Position numbers and translations under genes: made by a program. This document shows, one piece after another, positions 42,509 to 50,973 of a stretch of 64,000 nucleotides of DNA (its first letter is position 1; the number at the start of each line of letters is the position of its first letter). Below the pieces are notes generated by a model. The model was not told the DNA's origin. It worked only from the letters and a program-made list of their open reading frames with translations, and did not search any database. The stretch is from Paraflavitalea soli (GTDB taxonomy: Bacteria; Bacteroidota; Bacteroidia; Chitinophagales; Chitinophagaceae), in contig NZ_CP032157.1 of the NCBI RefSeq assembly GCF_003555545.1, positions 4,964,546-5,028,545 on the forward strand, written 5' to 3'.

Positions 42509-44464
42509 TTACTTTACTTCATATTTCACCTCGTCGGTAATGCCTTTCCAGTTATCGGTGCGGAATGGAACTGCCGGAAAACCTTCTTTATTGTACAGGT
42601 TGGCTTCGGGCATATCATCGGCCCAGGCATAACGAACAGCCAGGGGTGCCGGTACTTTGTCGCTGTAGACAATCAATTTATCGCCGGTTACCTGCACCTG
42701 TGCGAAATAGAATTTGTGATCGGCGCCTGCAATTTCAAATCCTTTGATGTAACCATATTTATCTTTCGCTGCGAACCCATTAGCGGCATGGGTAAATGAC
42801 AATTCAATTTTATTGCCCACTGTTTTCATACCCTGGTATAAAGGACCGCTATACTCGCCGCTCTTTTGGTAGAGGTTATTGAGGGCAATGGCTGCCAGCC
42901 GCTTTCCCACATCCTGTTTATTGCGGGGGTGGATGTCTTTTGACTCACCGATATCAATGGTTACGGCCATGCCTGTATTGGGCAATGACAAGGTATTGGT
43001 TTGTGCTTCGCGCAATTCGGCCCAGGTGCTTCCTTTCTGTGTATTACCATCGGCGGCACTGAAGCTGGCGAGTTGTACAAAATAAAAGGGGAAATCGCCC
43101 TGGTTCCAACGTTTTCTCCAATCGGTAATCATGAGGGGGAAAGCTTTGCGGTATTGGTAAGCACGGCCTGCATTGGCCTCACCCTGGTACCAGATCGCTC
43201 CCTCTATAGCGTAAGGGATCAGGGGATTGATCATGCTATTGAACAGCAAAGCAGGATAGCTATTGGGGCCGATAGCATCGGATATACGGATGGATTCGAC
43301 CCTGAATAACCAATCGCCCGCCAATGACTGGGAAGCATTATCAATGGTAAGTTTCATAGCAGCCGGATCACCATGCACACCGCCTCCGCCGCCGTTGTCG
43401 GTGACACGGATGGCGATCACATTTTTGCCAGCTTTCAGAACGCCTGCGGGTATAGTATAGCTGCGGGGAGCATCCCATTGGGCAACACCACCTACTTTGG
43501 TGCCATTGACCCAGGTTTCGTCTATATCATCAATTTGCGCCAGCTGGAGGGTAGCGGTTTTTCCTGCCTGCGCTTCATTGAGCACAATGGTCTTGCGAAA
43601 CCAGGCCACTCCATCCATATCATCATAACCCTGGGTTTCCCAGGCATTGGGGAGTTTCATGTGGGCCCAGTTGTCATCATTGAAGGTGGCGTTCTTCCAA
43701 CTGTCAGTTTCAGTAATGGATTTGAGGGAACCTTGTTGGGCTTCTATCTTCTGCACCAATTGCTGCGCCCGTTGTTTCAAGGCTGCTTCGAGGTTGGCAA
43801 TGGGGGTATTTCCAAACAATGTTTTAAACTCCTCACTGGCCTCAAAGGCTTCTTTGCTGGTCCAGGTCTCTACCATGGTGCCTCCCCAGGTAGTGTTGAT
43901 GAGCCCTATCGGTACATTTAATTGCTGGTAAAGGTCGCGGGCGAAGAAATAACCTACGGCTGTAAAGTCGCCTACGGTTTGGGGGCTGCATACTTTCCAT
44001 TCGCCGCCTGCAATGTCTTTCTGTGGTGTGGTAGCGGTCTTAATGGGCACTTTAAAATGACGTATATGGGGGAAGCTGGCATTTCTGATCTCTTCGTCTT
44101 TGTTGTTGGTGTTATTGACGATCCATTCCATATTGGACTGACCAGAGCAGATCCACACTTCTCCCACGAGGATGTTGTTGATGGTAAGGTTGTTCTTCCC
44201 TTTTACGGTCAGCTGCCAGGGGCCGCCTGCCTGCTCGGGATCGAGGGTGAGTTTCCACTGACCGGTCTTATCGGCCTTGATGGTCTTTACCTGCTTATTA
44301 AATTGAACGGTGATCTTTTCGTTGGCCCCGGCCCAACCCCATATGGGAATGGGCTTATTGCGCTGGAGCACCATATTGTCTCCAAATATGCGGGGCAGGG
44401 TAACATCGGCATAGACGAATTGGGCAAGGACGAGAATGGCAAGGCTAAGGAAGGATCTTTTCAT
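42509..44464 (-). CDS. Sialate O-acetylesterase (SGNH-type) with inserted sugar-binding domain
   Basis: 651-residue exported esterase that removes O-acetyl groups from sialic acids or related glycans. Signal peptide 1-19. Block I of the SGNH family appears as VWICSGQSNMEW near residue 105. Between the SGNH blocks lies a jelly-roll insert (about 250-385; AWFRKTIVLNEAQAGKTATL) like the beta-galactosidase sugar-binding domain. The second half has EGAIWYQGEANAG and a late DIHPRNKQDVGKRLA with the catalytic Asp/His. It lies on the same strand as the SusC/SusD locus and probably serves the same glycan. A phased 11-bp repeat lies about 215-310 bp upstream. Confidence 0.92.
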   Translation of the reverse strand: MKRSFLSLAILVLAQFVYADVTLPRIFGDNMVLQRNKPIPIWGWAGANEKITVQFNKQVKTIKADKTGQWKLTLDPEQAGGPWQLTVKGKNNLTINNILVGEVWICSGQSNMEWIVNNTNNKDEEIRNASFPHIRHFKVPIKTATTPQKDIAGGEWKVCSPQTVGDFTAVGYFFARDLYQQLNVPIGLINTTWGGTMVETWTSKEAFEASEEFKTLFGNTPIANLEAALKQRAQQLVQKIEAQQGSLKSITETDSWKNATFNDDNWAHMKLPNAWETQGYDDMDGVAWFRKTIVLNEAQAGKTATLQLAQIDDIDETWVNGTKVGGVAQWDAPRSYTIPAGVLKAGKNVIAIRVTDNGGGGGVHGDPAAMKLTIDNASQSLAGDWLFRVESIRISDAIGPNSYPALLFNSMINPLIPYAIEGAIWYQGEANAGRAYQYRKAFPLMITDWRKRWNQGDFPFYFVQLASFSAADGNTQKGSTWAELREAQTNTLSLPNTGMAVTIDIGESKDIHPRNKQDVGKRLAAIALNNLYQKSGEYSGPLYQGMKTVGNKIELSFTHAANGFAAKDKYGYIKGFEIAGADHKFYFAQVQVTGDKLIVYSDKVPAPLAVRYAWADDMPEANLYNKEGFPAVPFRTDNWKGITDEVKYEVK

Positions 44465-44526
44465 ATTGAAGTTTGGCTGGGAGATGAGGAAAATCTGTTT
44501 GAGGGGCTAAAATAGTGAAGAAAGGA

Positions 44527-44561
44527 GGATTATGGATTTAGAATGTAGGATTTAGGATTGC
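44527..44561. repeat. 7-bp-period tandem array (GGATTTA units)
   Basis: Five units: GGATTAT, GGATTTA, GAATGTA, GGATTTA, GGATTGC, lying 63 bp upstream of the esterase start codon. Confidence 0.65.
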
Positions 44562-44679
44562 TGCCGCGATTTGGAGCTTGCTCACTGTTGGCAGGTCAAG
44601 AGCGGAGAGCAAATTGCCGGATCGCTCACTGGTGGGGAGGGGGCCGCAGGACGATCTGGAATACCTCAAAGGCAGGTAA

Positions 44680-44774
44680 TCCATTGATAATCCAGGGGTA
44701 ATCCCCGGCTGATCCTACGGTCAGATCCTCTTCAGGTCCTCAATAATTCCTCGTGAAGTCCTCTATATGTCCTC
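44680..44774. repeat. TCC/TCCTC array with 11-bp period
   Basis: TCC starts at 44680, 44691, 44702, 44713, 44726, 44737, 44748, 44759 and 44770: steps 11, 11, 11, 13, 11, 11, 11, 11. The last five are full TCCTC. On the minus strand, in the direction of the esterase gene downstream, the motif reads GAGGA. It matches one arm of the dyad array at 16293. Confidence 0.7.
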
Positions 44775-44831
44775 GTCAGCTTTCATCAAATAGGAGTTTA
44801 AAACATTCGTAAGTCATTGATATCAATAAGA

Positions 44832-44878
44832 ATGCCGGCAACCAAACAGGTGGTAAGTTCCTGTGTTGGCGCCGGCAT
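44832..44878 (-). terminator. Hairpin after the DUF4136 relic
   Basis: ATGCCGGC pairs with GCCGGCAT, with an inner ACCAAACAGG/CCTGTGTTGG stem. On the minus strand it is followed by TCTTATTG. It lies 30 bp after the stop of the relic. Confidence 0.6.
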
Positions 44879-44907
44879 CCAGGTTTTTCACTAATGACCC
44901 GATCCGT

Positions 44908-45105
44908 TTATTTTGTTACTACGTCGAACTTTCTGAAGATGGATCTTACGCTGGCCTGGATATCTTTCTGCGTCACATTCCGGCTGGCTACCTCAACGGT
45001 GGTCCAACCCTGCCAGATGGTATGATCTGTTTTGGCATCCACCATGGTGACGGTGAGGGTGCTATTATTAACGCAAAAAGCTGCTTCACCGTCAATAAAG
45101 TTTTG
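44908..45105 (-). pseudogene. C-terminal remnant of a DUF4136 lipoprotein
   Basis: The minus strand reads NNSTLTVTMVDAKTDHTIWQG, then VEVASRNVTQKDIQASVRSIF and RKFDVVTK before a TAA at 44908. This is the end of the DUF4136 domain (G-T-L-x-V-x-x-V-D-A-K-x-x-x-x-x-W-x-G, then a terminal helix with K-F). The N-terminal two thirds and the signal peptide are missing; upstream the frame runs through the terminator at 45129. It is a decayed gene with its own hairpin still in place. Confidence 0.65.
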
Positions 45106-45128
45106 TGAAAGAATGGTTAGAAAAACGT

Positions 45129-45156
45129 TAAGAAAAAACCCCGGCGAACCGGGGTT
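45129..45156 (-). terminator. Rho-independent terminator of the SusCD-DUF1735 operon
   Basis: AACCCCGG, CGAA loop, CCGGGGTT. On the minus strand it is followed by TTTTCTTA. It lies 58 bp after the DUF1735 gene. Confidence 0.93.
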
Positions 45157-45213
45157 GTATAGCCATGAGACCTGGTGGCAGCCTTTTTGCCCTCGAACTG
45201 CAACACCAGTTAA

Positions 45214-46080
45214 TTATTCAAGCACCAGTGTTTCGGTTATTTCCCGCAAATTACCGGCGGCATTGAGGTATTTATAATTCAATTCAAAGGTTTTGGTAGC
45301 CGGATCATAGGTGCAAGGACCATTGTTTTGCAAAGAAGCAAAACTAGGACCGCCAGCACTGGGCAGTACTGTGACCTGGTGGGTAGTGGGATTAATTTCC
45401 AGGTACATCCAGGCGCTGGCGCCCAGGTCGGCCACTTCTGCTTCCACCGTGTTAAGATCAATGGTATACAGGTATTTGCTGCCTTCAATGTCGAATAGAC
45501 CTGTTACAGGCGCCGCATTTGTAGGGCCACCATAGGCGGTCCGTAATCCTGATGCTGTGTAAGAGGCTTCATAATCGTTTTTCACTTTAACTTCTATCAG
45601 GACGTTCTTGTAAATAGGGCTGATCTCTCCCTGGCTTACCTGTGCAATGGATAAGCCAATGGCATACGCACCACCGGTGATGGCGGAAGGTTTGATCCGG
45701 ATGCGTACCTTGGTTTTGCGGGTTGCCGGTGAGATCACCAGGTCGGTAGCTACAAGGTTAAAAGAGCCTGCAGGAGGAATGTCAAACTCACCACCAGGAT
45801 GCGCCTGGTTATAGGTATCAACAACAGCCTTGTTCAAAGCAACTTTTACCTGTACATCGGAATTAAAGTCCGACCGGAAAATTTGCAACTCGGTAAGATC
45901 GGTCTCAATGAACTGGTCCTTATAATCCAATGCCAAAGTATTGACCTCATTCTTTGCATCTGTAAACTCGGTAATGATCCGCCTGGTATTGTCGTCAAAA
46001 TCAATTTTATATGCTTCCTTGATGCAGGATGTACCGAGTAATACAAGGAGAAAACTATAGAAAATGGTTATCTTTTTCAT
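45214..46080 (-). CDS. DUF1735-domain lipoprotein of the SusCD locus
   Basis: 288 residues with a lipoprotein signal (FLLVLLGTSCIKE, Cys near 19). The mature N-terminal domain (about 35-145; LTELQIFRSDFNSDVQVKVA and FNLVATDLVISPATRKTKVR) matches DUF1735/BT_3987-type proteins, followed by a lipocalin-like beta domain. Such proteins are surface glycan-binding lipoproteins encoded right after SusD. It lies 17 bp after susD on the same strand and before the operon terminator. Confidence 0.87.
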   Translation of the reverse strand: MKKITIFYSFLLVLLGTSCIKEAYKIDFDDNTRRIITEFTDAKNEVNTLALDYKDQFIETDLTELQIFRSDFNSDVQVKVALNKAVVDTYNQAHPGGEFDIPPAGSFNLVATDLVISPATRKTKVRIRIKPSAITGGAYAIGLSIAQVSQGEISPIYKNVLIEVKVKNDYEASYTASGLRTAYGGPTNAAPVTGLFDIEGSKYLYTIDLNTVEAEVADLGASAWMYLEINPTTHQVTVLPSAGGPSFASLQNNGPCTYDPATKTFELNYKYLNAAGNLREITETLVLE

Positions 46081-46097
46081 CTTGGTTTAATTTGCGT

Positions 46098-47642
46098 TTA
46101 ATACCCTTCGTTTTGCTTCAGGTTGGGATTTACATTGGTTTCGTTGAAGGGTATGGGCCATGCCCAACCCTTGTTGTTGGACGCCAAAGAGCAAATGGTA
46201 CTAGGGCTATCGGTATTGGAAGCACAGCGGTTAATGGCTGTTTTGTTCCACCTTTTGAAATCAAAGAAGCGGGTTCCTTCAAAAGCCAGTTCTTTTCTTC
46301 TTTCGGTAAGGATAGCATTCCACAAAGCAGTACCGGTTTCTGCGCCGGGCGTGAAGCCATCGATGCGATTTTCCCTTAAAGTATTCAGATCGCTCAATGC
46401 ATTGGATTCTTTGGTAAGTTTGAAATTGGCTTCGGCCCTTATCAGGTACAATTCGGCCACGCGGTAGGCTTTCCAATTTACTACGCCATCTGTTTTATTC
46501 CCTTTTCCCAAATGCTTAACAACAATCAGGCGCGGTGAATGGGGAGTACCATTCAGATCACCCACTGTAGCCATATAAGCACCATACCGCACGTCGTTGC
46601 TTTGGTCGTACAAAGTGGTTAAACCCTGTGCCGGGCGATAGGCGCTGCGGTTGCCACGGGCAAAGTATACATTATCATAGACTGCACCATCGCCAACACT
46701 TTCAAAGCTAACGGACCACAACACTTCAGCGACCGACTCATCATTCCAGATAGCGGGAAACTCATCAATAGTACTTAATGCTTTGCGACTAATCACTGCG
46801 GTAGCTGCATCGGCGGCAGCCTGCCATTGGCCTGCATAGAGATATACGCGTGCCTGCATGGCTTTTACCACCAGCCAGTCAACCCGTGATTTATCAGTAG
46901 CTGTATTAATAGGTTTGTCCAATTCGCCTGAGAGCTGAGTAGCCGCTTCTGACAGATCGGCCAGGATCTTATCGTAGGATTCTTTTACGGTATTACGACC
47001 GGGTTTTGCATTCACATCGAAAGTGGTCACATACGGAACACCTTTGGCGGTGGAATTACCATCCAGTGACTCGCCATACAGGCGCAGGAGATCAAAATGA
47101 ACATGGGCGCGGATAGCGAGTGCCTGTCCTTTGATACGTCGTGCAGCTTTGGGATCCTGGGAAGCAATATTATCAATATCCCGCAGGATGATGTTAACAC
47201 CTGAAATAATGCCATAGGCGCCGAGCCAGGGTGTTCTTACGGTATTATCGGTAGGGATATAGGTCCATTCGGCAGTGGCCTGCTCATTTCCCAGGGATTC
47301 GTGGGTTTCAATGAGGTCATCGCTTGAGATATCGGGGGCGATGGAGAAAGGGCCAATGCCAGCTGAAGAATAATAATCGCCGGATTGGAAAGCGTCATAA
47401 GCACCGGTCAATACATTATCCGCTTCTGTAATGGTGGCCAATGGGCTGCTGCCATCCAACTGGTACTCGGGTTTAATTTCGATCTGTTTAGCGCAAGCCG
47501 AGAACAGAAGGACCAGCAGCAAGCTGTGAGCTACGATCCCGACTCCGCTAATGCTGTGTCGGGACAGGGACTGCGAGCTGCGGGGCATTTGCTCCAAACG
47601 GGAGAAAAGGCAAGTGATATATTTATTGATGGTATTTTTCAT
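46098..47642 (-). CDS. SusD/RagB family nutrient-binding lipoprotein with unusual signal region
   Basis: 514 residues. The SusD fold is clear: TPR-like helices (GDYYSSAGIGPFSIAPDISS, ALAIRAHVHFDLLRLYGES), then YLIRAEANFKLTK, and the C-terminal ERRKELAFEGTRFFDFKRW. It binds the glycan and caps the SusC transporter. The lipobox Cys is residue 50 (LLVLLFSACAKQ), far later than normal: residues 14-40 are Ser/Arg-rich and encoded by DNA related to intergenic repeats. No better in-frame start is available, except possibly a non-ATG codon near the hydrophobic core. It lies 33 bp after susC. Confidence 0.93.
   Translation of the reverse strand: MKNTINKYITCLFSRLEQMPRSSQSLSRHSISGVGIVAHSLLLVLLFSACAKQIEIKPEYQLDGSSPLATITEADNVLTGAYDAFQSGDYYSSAGIGPFSIAPDISSDDLIETHESLGNEQATAEWTYIPTDNTVRTPWLGAYGIISGVNIILRDIDNIASQDPKAARRIKGQALAIRAHVHFDLLRLYGESLDGNSTAKGVPYVTTFDVNAKPGRNTVKESYDKILADLSEAATQLSGELDKPINTATDKSRVDWLVVKAMQARVYLYAGQWQAAADAATAVISRKALSTIDEFPAIWNDESVAEVLWSVSFESVGDGAVYDNVYFARGNRSAYRPAQGLTTLYDQSNDVRYGAYMATVGDLNGTPHSPRLIVVKHLGKGNKTDGVVNWKAYRVAELYLIRAEANFKLTKESNALSDLNTLRENRIDGFTPGAETGTALWNAILTERRKELAFEGTRFFDFKRWNKTAINRCASNTDSPSTICSLASNNKGWAWPIPFNETNVNPNLKQNEGY
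47521..47596. repeat. Repeat-derived insert inside the SusD signal-peptide codons
   Basis: AAGCTGTGAGCTACGATCCC at 47521 repeats the 15-bp core of the heptamer array at 22137. It is followed by an inverted repeat (TCCCGAC 47537, GTCGGGA 47558) and by GACTGCGAGCTGCGGGG. All of this lies in the open frame of SusD and encodes residues about 14-40. Confidence 0.6.
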
Positions 47643-47675
47643 TACTGTTTTTTTTAATTGAGCAATTCCTGTTGA

Positions 47676-50633
47676 TTAAAAGCCAATGTTGATACCTGCT
47701 GTTACTGTTTTGAGAGAAGGGTATTGGGCTCCTGCATTCAGCACCGAGCTTCCTGAAACCGGGGCTTCAGGGTCATACCCCCTGTATTTGGTACCAGTGA
47801 ACAGGTTTTGGCCTTGTACAAACACACGCAGGCTATTGATCTTTATTTTACTCAGCAATCCTTTTGAAAAATTATAAGCGAGCTGCACATTTCTCAACCG
47901 CCAGTAACTGCCATTTTCTACAAAATGGGTGGTTTTATCGAGGTTGTACACGCTGGCATCAGCACGTGGAATATCGGTCCTGTCGCCTGGTTGACGCCAT
48001 TCGCGCAACAGGTCTTTGGAAAGGCTGGAAGCGGGATATCCGGGATATTCTACGTTGAACCGGTCATTATTGTACAACTCATTGCCCAATGCAAATACCC
48101 AGAACACCTGAAGTTCCAGGGCCTGGTACCGGAAGGTATTGGTAATGCCACCAAAGTAAGGGGCATCAGCGGTACCAAGGTAGGTGTTGTTATCGGCTGT
48201 AAAGTCTTTGGTTATTTTACCATCCTTGTCATAATAGAGGGCATCGCCGTTGGCGGGATCAACACCTGCATATTTAACCAAATAAAGGGTATTGAGGGGC
48301 TTGCCAATTTTTAATACGCTGACGCCATCATTCACCAATACATTGTCTTCGCCGCCGGCGCCGAGTTCGAGAATGGTGTTTTTATTGTAGGTGAAGTTGC
48401 CATCGATGGTCCAGCTGAAATTGCGTGTGCTAACAGGAACACCACGCAGGCTTACTTCTATACCTCTGTTGCGCAAACGGCCTGCATTGGAGAGTACGGT
48501 GGCAAAACCAGAAGTCATAGACACCGTTTTGTTATAAAACAGGTCTTTGGTAAGGCTGTTGTAATATTCTACTGAACCACTGATGCGGTTGTTCAACAGG
48601 GCAAACTCAATACCCAGGTTGAGGGTTTGCTTGGTTTCCCACCGGAGATCGGGATTACCGGGTGAGGCCAGCCCCAATCCGGTAGTACCGCCATAATTGA
48701 TCTTACCGAATAAGGCCCTGGAAGCAAAATCGGCGATACCAGATTGGTTACCCACGGTACCATAACTGGCTCTTACTTTGACCTGGTCAAAGATTGTTTT
48801 CAAGGATTCGAAGAAAGATTCATCGGAAACTATCCAGCTGGCTCCTACATTGTAAAAATCGGCCCATTTGTTATTGGTACCAAAGCGCGACGAACCATCA
48901 CGCCTGTAGCCTGCCTGGAAAAAGTAGCGGTTCTTATACCCATAAGTCGCTTCACCAAAGTAGGATACCAATGAATTATTGGTACCAGTTCCTGCCACTA
49001 CAGGGATATATCCATTATCTCTTGTTCCATCGGTAATACCTGCTTCATTGGGGAATGGCAGGGTAAATCCAAAGCCCGTAAAGTTGAACCGGTTAAAATC
49101 GTTTTCCAGTATTTCCTGGTAAATGGTGGCGCTGATGTCGTGATCGCCAAAAGTATTTTTGTAATTGATAGAGTTGGTACCCACGTACCGGAAATTGCGG
49201 TCGAACGAGCGCAGCAAGCTACCCTGACCTCCCTGGGCCTGTTTACCGGCACTGGTACCCGGTGCGCTGTAGACCTCTCTTTCATTTTGGGTGTAATCAA
49301 AGCCCCAATTGGTGCGCAGGGTGAATCCCTTTACAAAGGTGGGTTTGTATTCAACAAAAGCATTGGCTACCCCTTTCCACTGAGGGAAGCGGCGTTTGTT
49401 TTCCAGCAGCTCCTGCAAAGGATTGGGCTGACCCGAAGGGGTAGGATCCTGCAGGTATTTGCCATCCTTATCGTAGGGGGTGAAATAAGGCAATGACCAG
49501 CGGATACCATTGAGTGGAGAAACGATGCTTTGGTTATTTTCGGAAGTATTGTTCAGGATAGAGTACCCAAAAGAAGCATTTATCCCGAAACGGAGCTGTT
49601 CGGTACCGCTTTCGAGGTTGATGCGGCCGGTATATCTTTTCACATCAGTAGCTTGTACCACACCAGATTGATTCAAGTACCCGAGAGAAGCGTAGAACCT
49701 GGTACGATCATTACCTCCGGAAGCACTTAACTGGTGCATTTGGGTAATACCGGTACGAAAGAAAACATCTTCCCAATCGGTATTGATATTTTTTAAACTG
49801 TCAAAATCGGCCTGGGACCAACCGTTGGGGTTACCACGATCTATTTCATAGGCCAGCTTTTCCTGGGTATTCATCAGTTTAAGTTTCTGACGAGGCCATT
49901 TGCTTTGACCGTATTGTACGTCATAGTTAAAACGAACGGCCCCGGCACGTCCTCTGCGTGTAGTGATGACTACAACGCCACCTGCTCCACGCGAGCCATA
50001 GATGGAAGTAGAGGCAGCATCTTTCAAAATGGAAATGTTTTCAAAGTCGCCCTGGTTGAGGGTGGCAAAATCGGCTGAGTTGATCTGAACGCCATCCACT
50101 ATGTATAGTGGGGCGGTAGATCCTGTGATGGAACCACGGCCACGGATCAGGATCTCGGCGGCAGCGCCTGGCTGGCCGGTACCGCTCCTCACATTAACAC
50201 CGGTGGCCTGGCCTTGCAGCAACTGATCAAAAGAAGCGGCAGGCTGTGTTCGGACCTCATCTATGGCTACGACGCTGGCCGAACCGGCCGAAGCACGCTT
50301 TGAGCGGGTACTATACCCAGTTACCAGCACTTCGGTGAGAGCGCCCTGGCCACGCGCCAGTTGAACATTGATCAACGGCACATCGGTAACGGTTACCTCT
50401 TTATCGGCCGAACCGGCGGAAGAAATGACCAAAACATCGCCAATGGCGGCACGAATTGTAAAATTTCCTGCAGCATCGGCTGCCACACCGGTACGTGCGC
50501 CTTTAATTTTTACTGAGGCAAATGCTACGGGCTCTCCCTTCTCGTCAACGATACGCCCATTAATGTTCTTTGATTGTGCGAATGAGTAGATAGTAATGAA
50601 CATTGCAAGGAAATGCAATAAGATTTTCCTCAT
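47676..50633 (-). CDS. SusC/RagA family TonB-linked outer-membrane transporter
   Basis: 985 residues: signal peptide (FLAMFITIYSFAQ), N-terminal carboxypeptidase-like beta-sandwich 22-95 (INGRIVDEKGEPVAFASVKI), TonB-dependent plug about 110-230 (QLLQGQATGVNVRSGTGQPG and ILKDAASTSIYGSRGAGGVV, the SusC signature) and a 22-strand barrel ending in GITAGINIGF-like strands (TVTAGINIGF). It imports an oligosaccharide bound by the adjacent SusD. First gene of the SusC-SusD-DUF1735 unit; no ECF sigma/anti-sigma pair is adjacent, so control probably lies elsewhere. Confidence 0.96.
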   Translation of the reverse strand: MRKILLHFLAMFITIYSFAQSKNINGRIVDEKGEPVAFASVKIKGARTGVAADAAGNFTIRAAIGDVLVISSAGSADKEVTVTDVPLINVQLARGQGALTEVLVTGYSTRSKRASAGSASVVAIDEVRTQPAASFDQLLQGQATGVNVRSGTGQPGAAAEILIRGRGSITGSTAPLYIVDGVQINSADFATLNQGDFENISILKDAASTSIYGSRGAGGVVVITTRRGRAGAVRFNYDVQYGQSKWPRQKLKLMNTQEKLAYEIDRGNPNGWSQADFDSLKNINTDWEDVFFRTGITQMHQLSASGGNDRTRFYASLGYLNQSGVVQATDVKRYTGRINLESGTEQLRFGINASFGYSILNNTSENNQSIVSPLNGIRWSLPYFTPYDKDGKYLQDPTPSGQPNPLQELLENKRRFPQWKGVANAFVEYKPTFVKGFTLRTNWGFDYTQNEREVYSAPGTSAGKQAQGGQGSLLRSFDRNFRYVGTNSINYKNTFGDHDISATIYQEILENDFNRFNFTGFGFTLPFPNEAGITDGTRDNGYIPVVAGTGTNNSLVSYFGEATYGYKNRYFFQAGYRRDGSSRFGTNNKWADFYNVGASWIVSDESFFESLKTIFDQVKVRASYGTVGNQSGIADFASRALFGKINYGGTTGLGLASPGNPDLRWETKQTLNLGIEFALLNNRISGSVEYYNSLTKDLFYNKTVSMTSGFATVLSNAGRLRNRGIEVSLRGVPVSTRNFSWTIDGNFTYNKNTILELGAGGEDNVLVNDGVSVLKIGKPLNTLYLVKYAGVDPANGDALYYDKDGKITKDFTADNNTYLGTADAPYFGGITNTFRYQALELQVFWVFALGNELYNNDRFNVEYPGYPASSLSKDLLREWRQPGDRTDIPRADASVYNLDKTTHFVENGSYWRLRNVQLAYNFSKGLLSKIKINSLRVFVQGQNLFTGTKYRGYDPEAPVSGSSVLNAGAQYPSLKTVTAGINIGF

Positions 50634-50973
50634 AAGAAGTGTTTTAGATGGCTAAAATGTTAGTTGGCCTATATTAAGAGGCATGAAAATAGTCTTGTGC
50701 TGCTGCGCTGATCATTTTTTTTAACCGCTTGCATAGGAAAACGCCTATTAACTTATCATGACAACAAAATGATAATTCAGGCACAGGTTTACCCAAAAGG
50801 ATAACCGAATACCGCTAATGAACACCTGCCTACGGACTACCGGAAAACAGGTATATACTGCAATATGCAGTTAATGGATGGGTGGCAAAACAGCACTTGG
50901 ATGGACCCTTAGAATTATTGGTTGAACTGTCCAATTTGGCACCCGAAGGATCGGAATGAGATCGCTGGGACTG
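50634..50973. other. 340-bp upstream region of susC
   Basis: It should contain the susC promoter, but I could not find a good TTTG-N19-21-TAnnTTTG match on the minus strand. No open frame, hairpin or repeat of note was seen. Confidence 0.5.
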
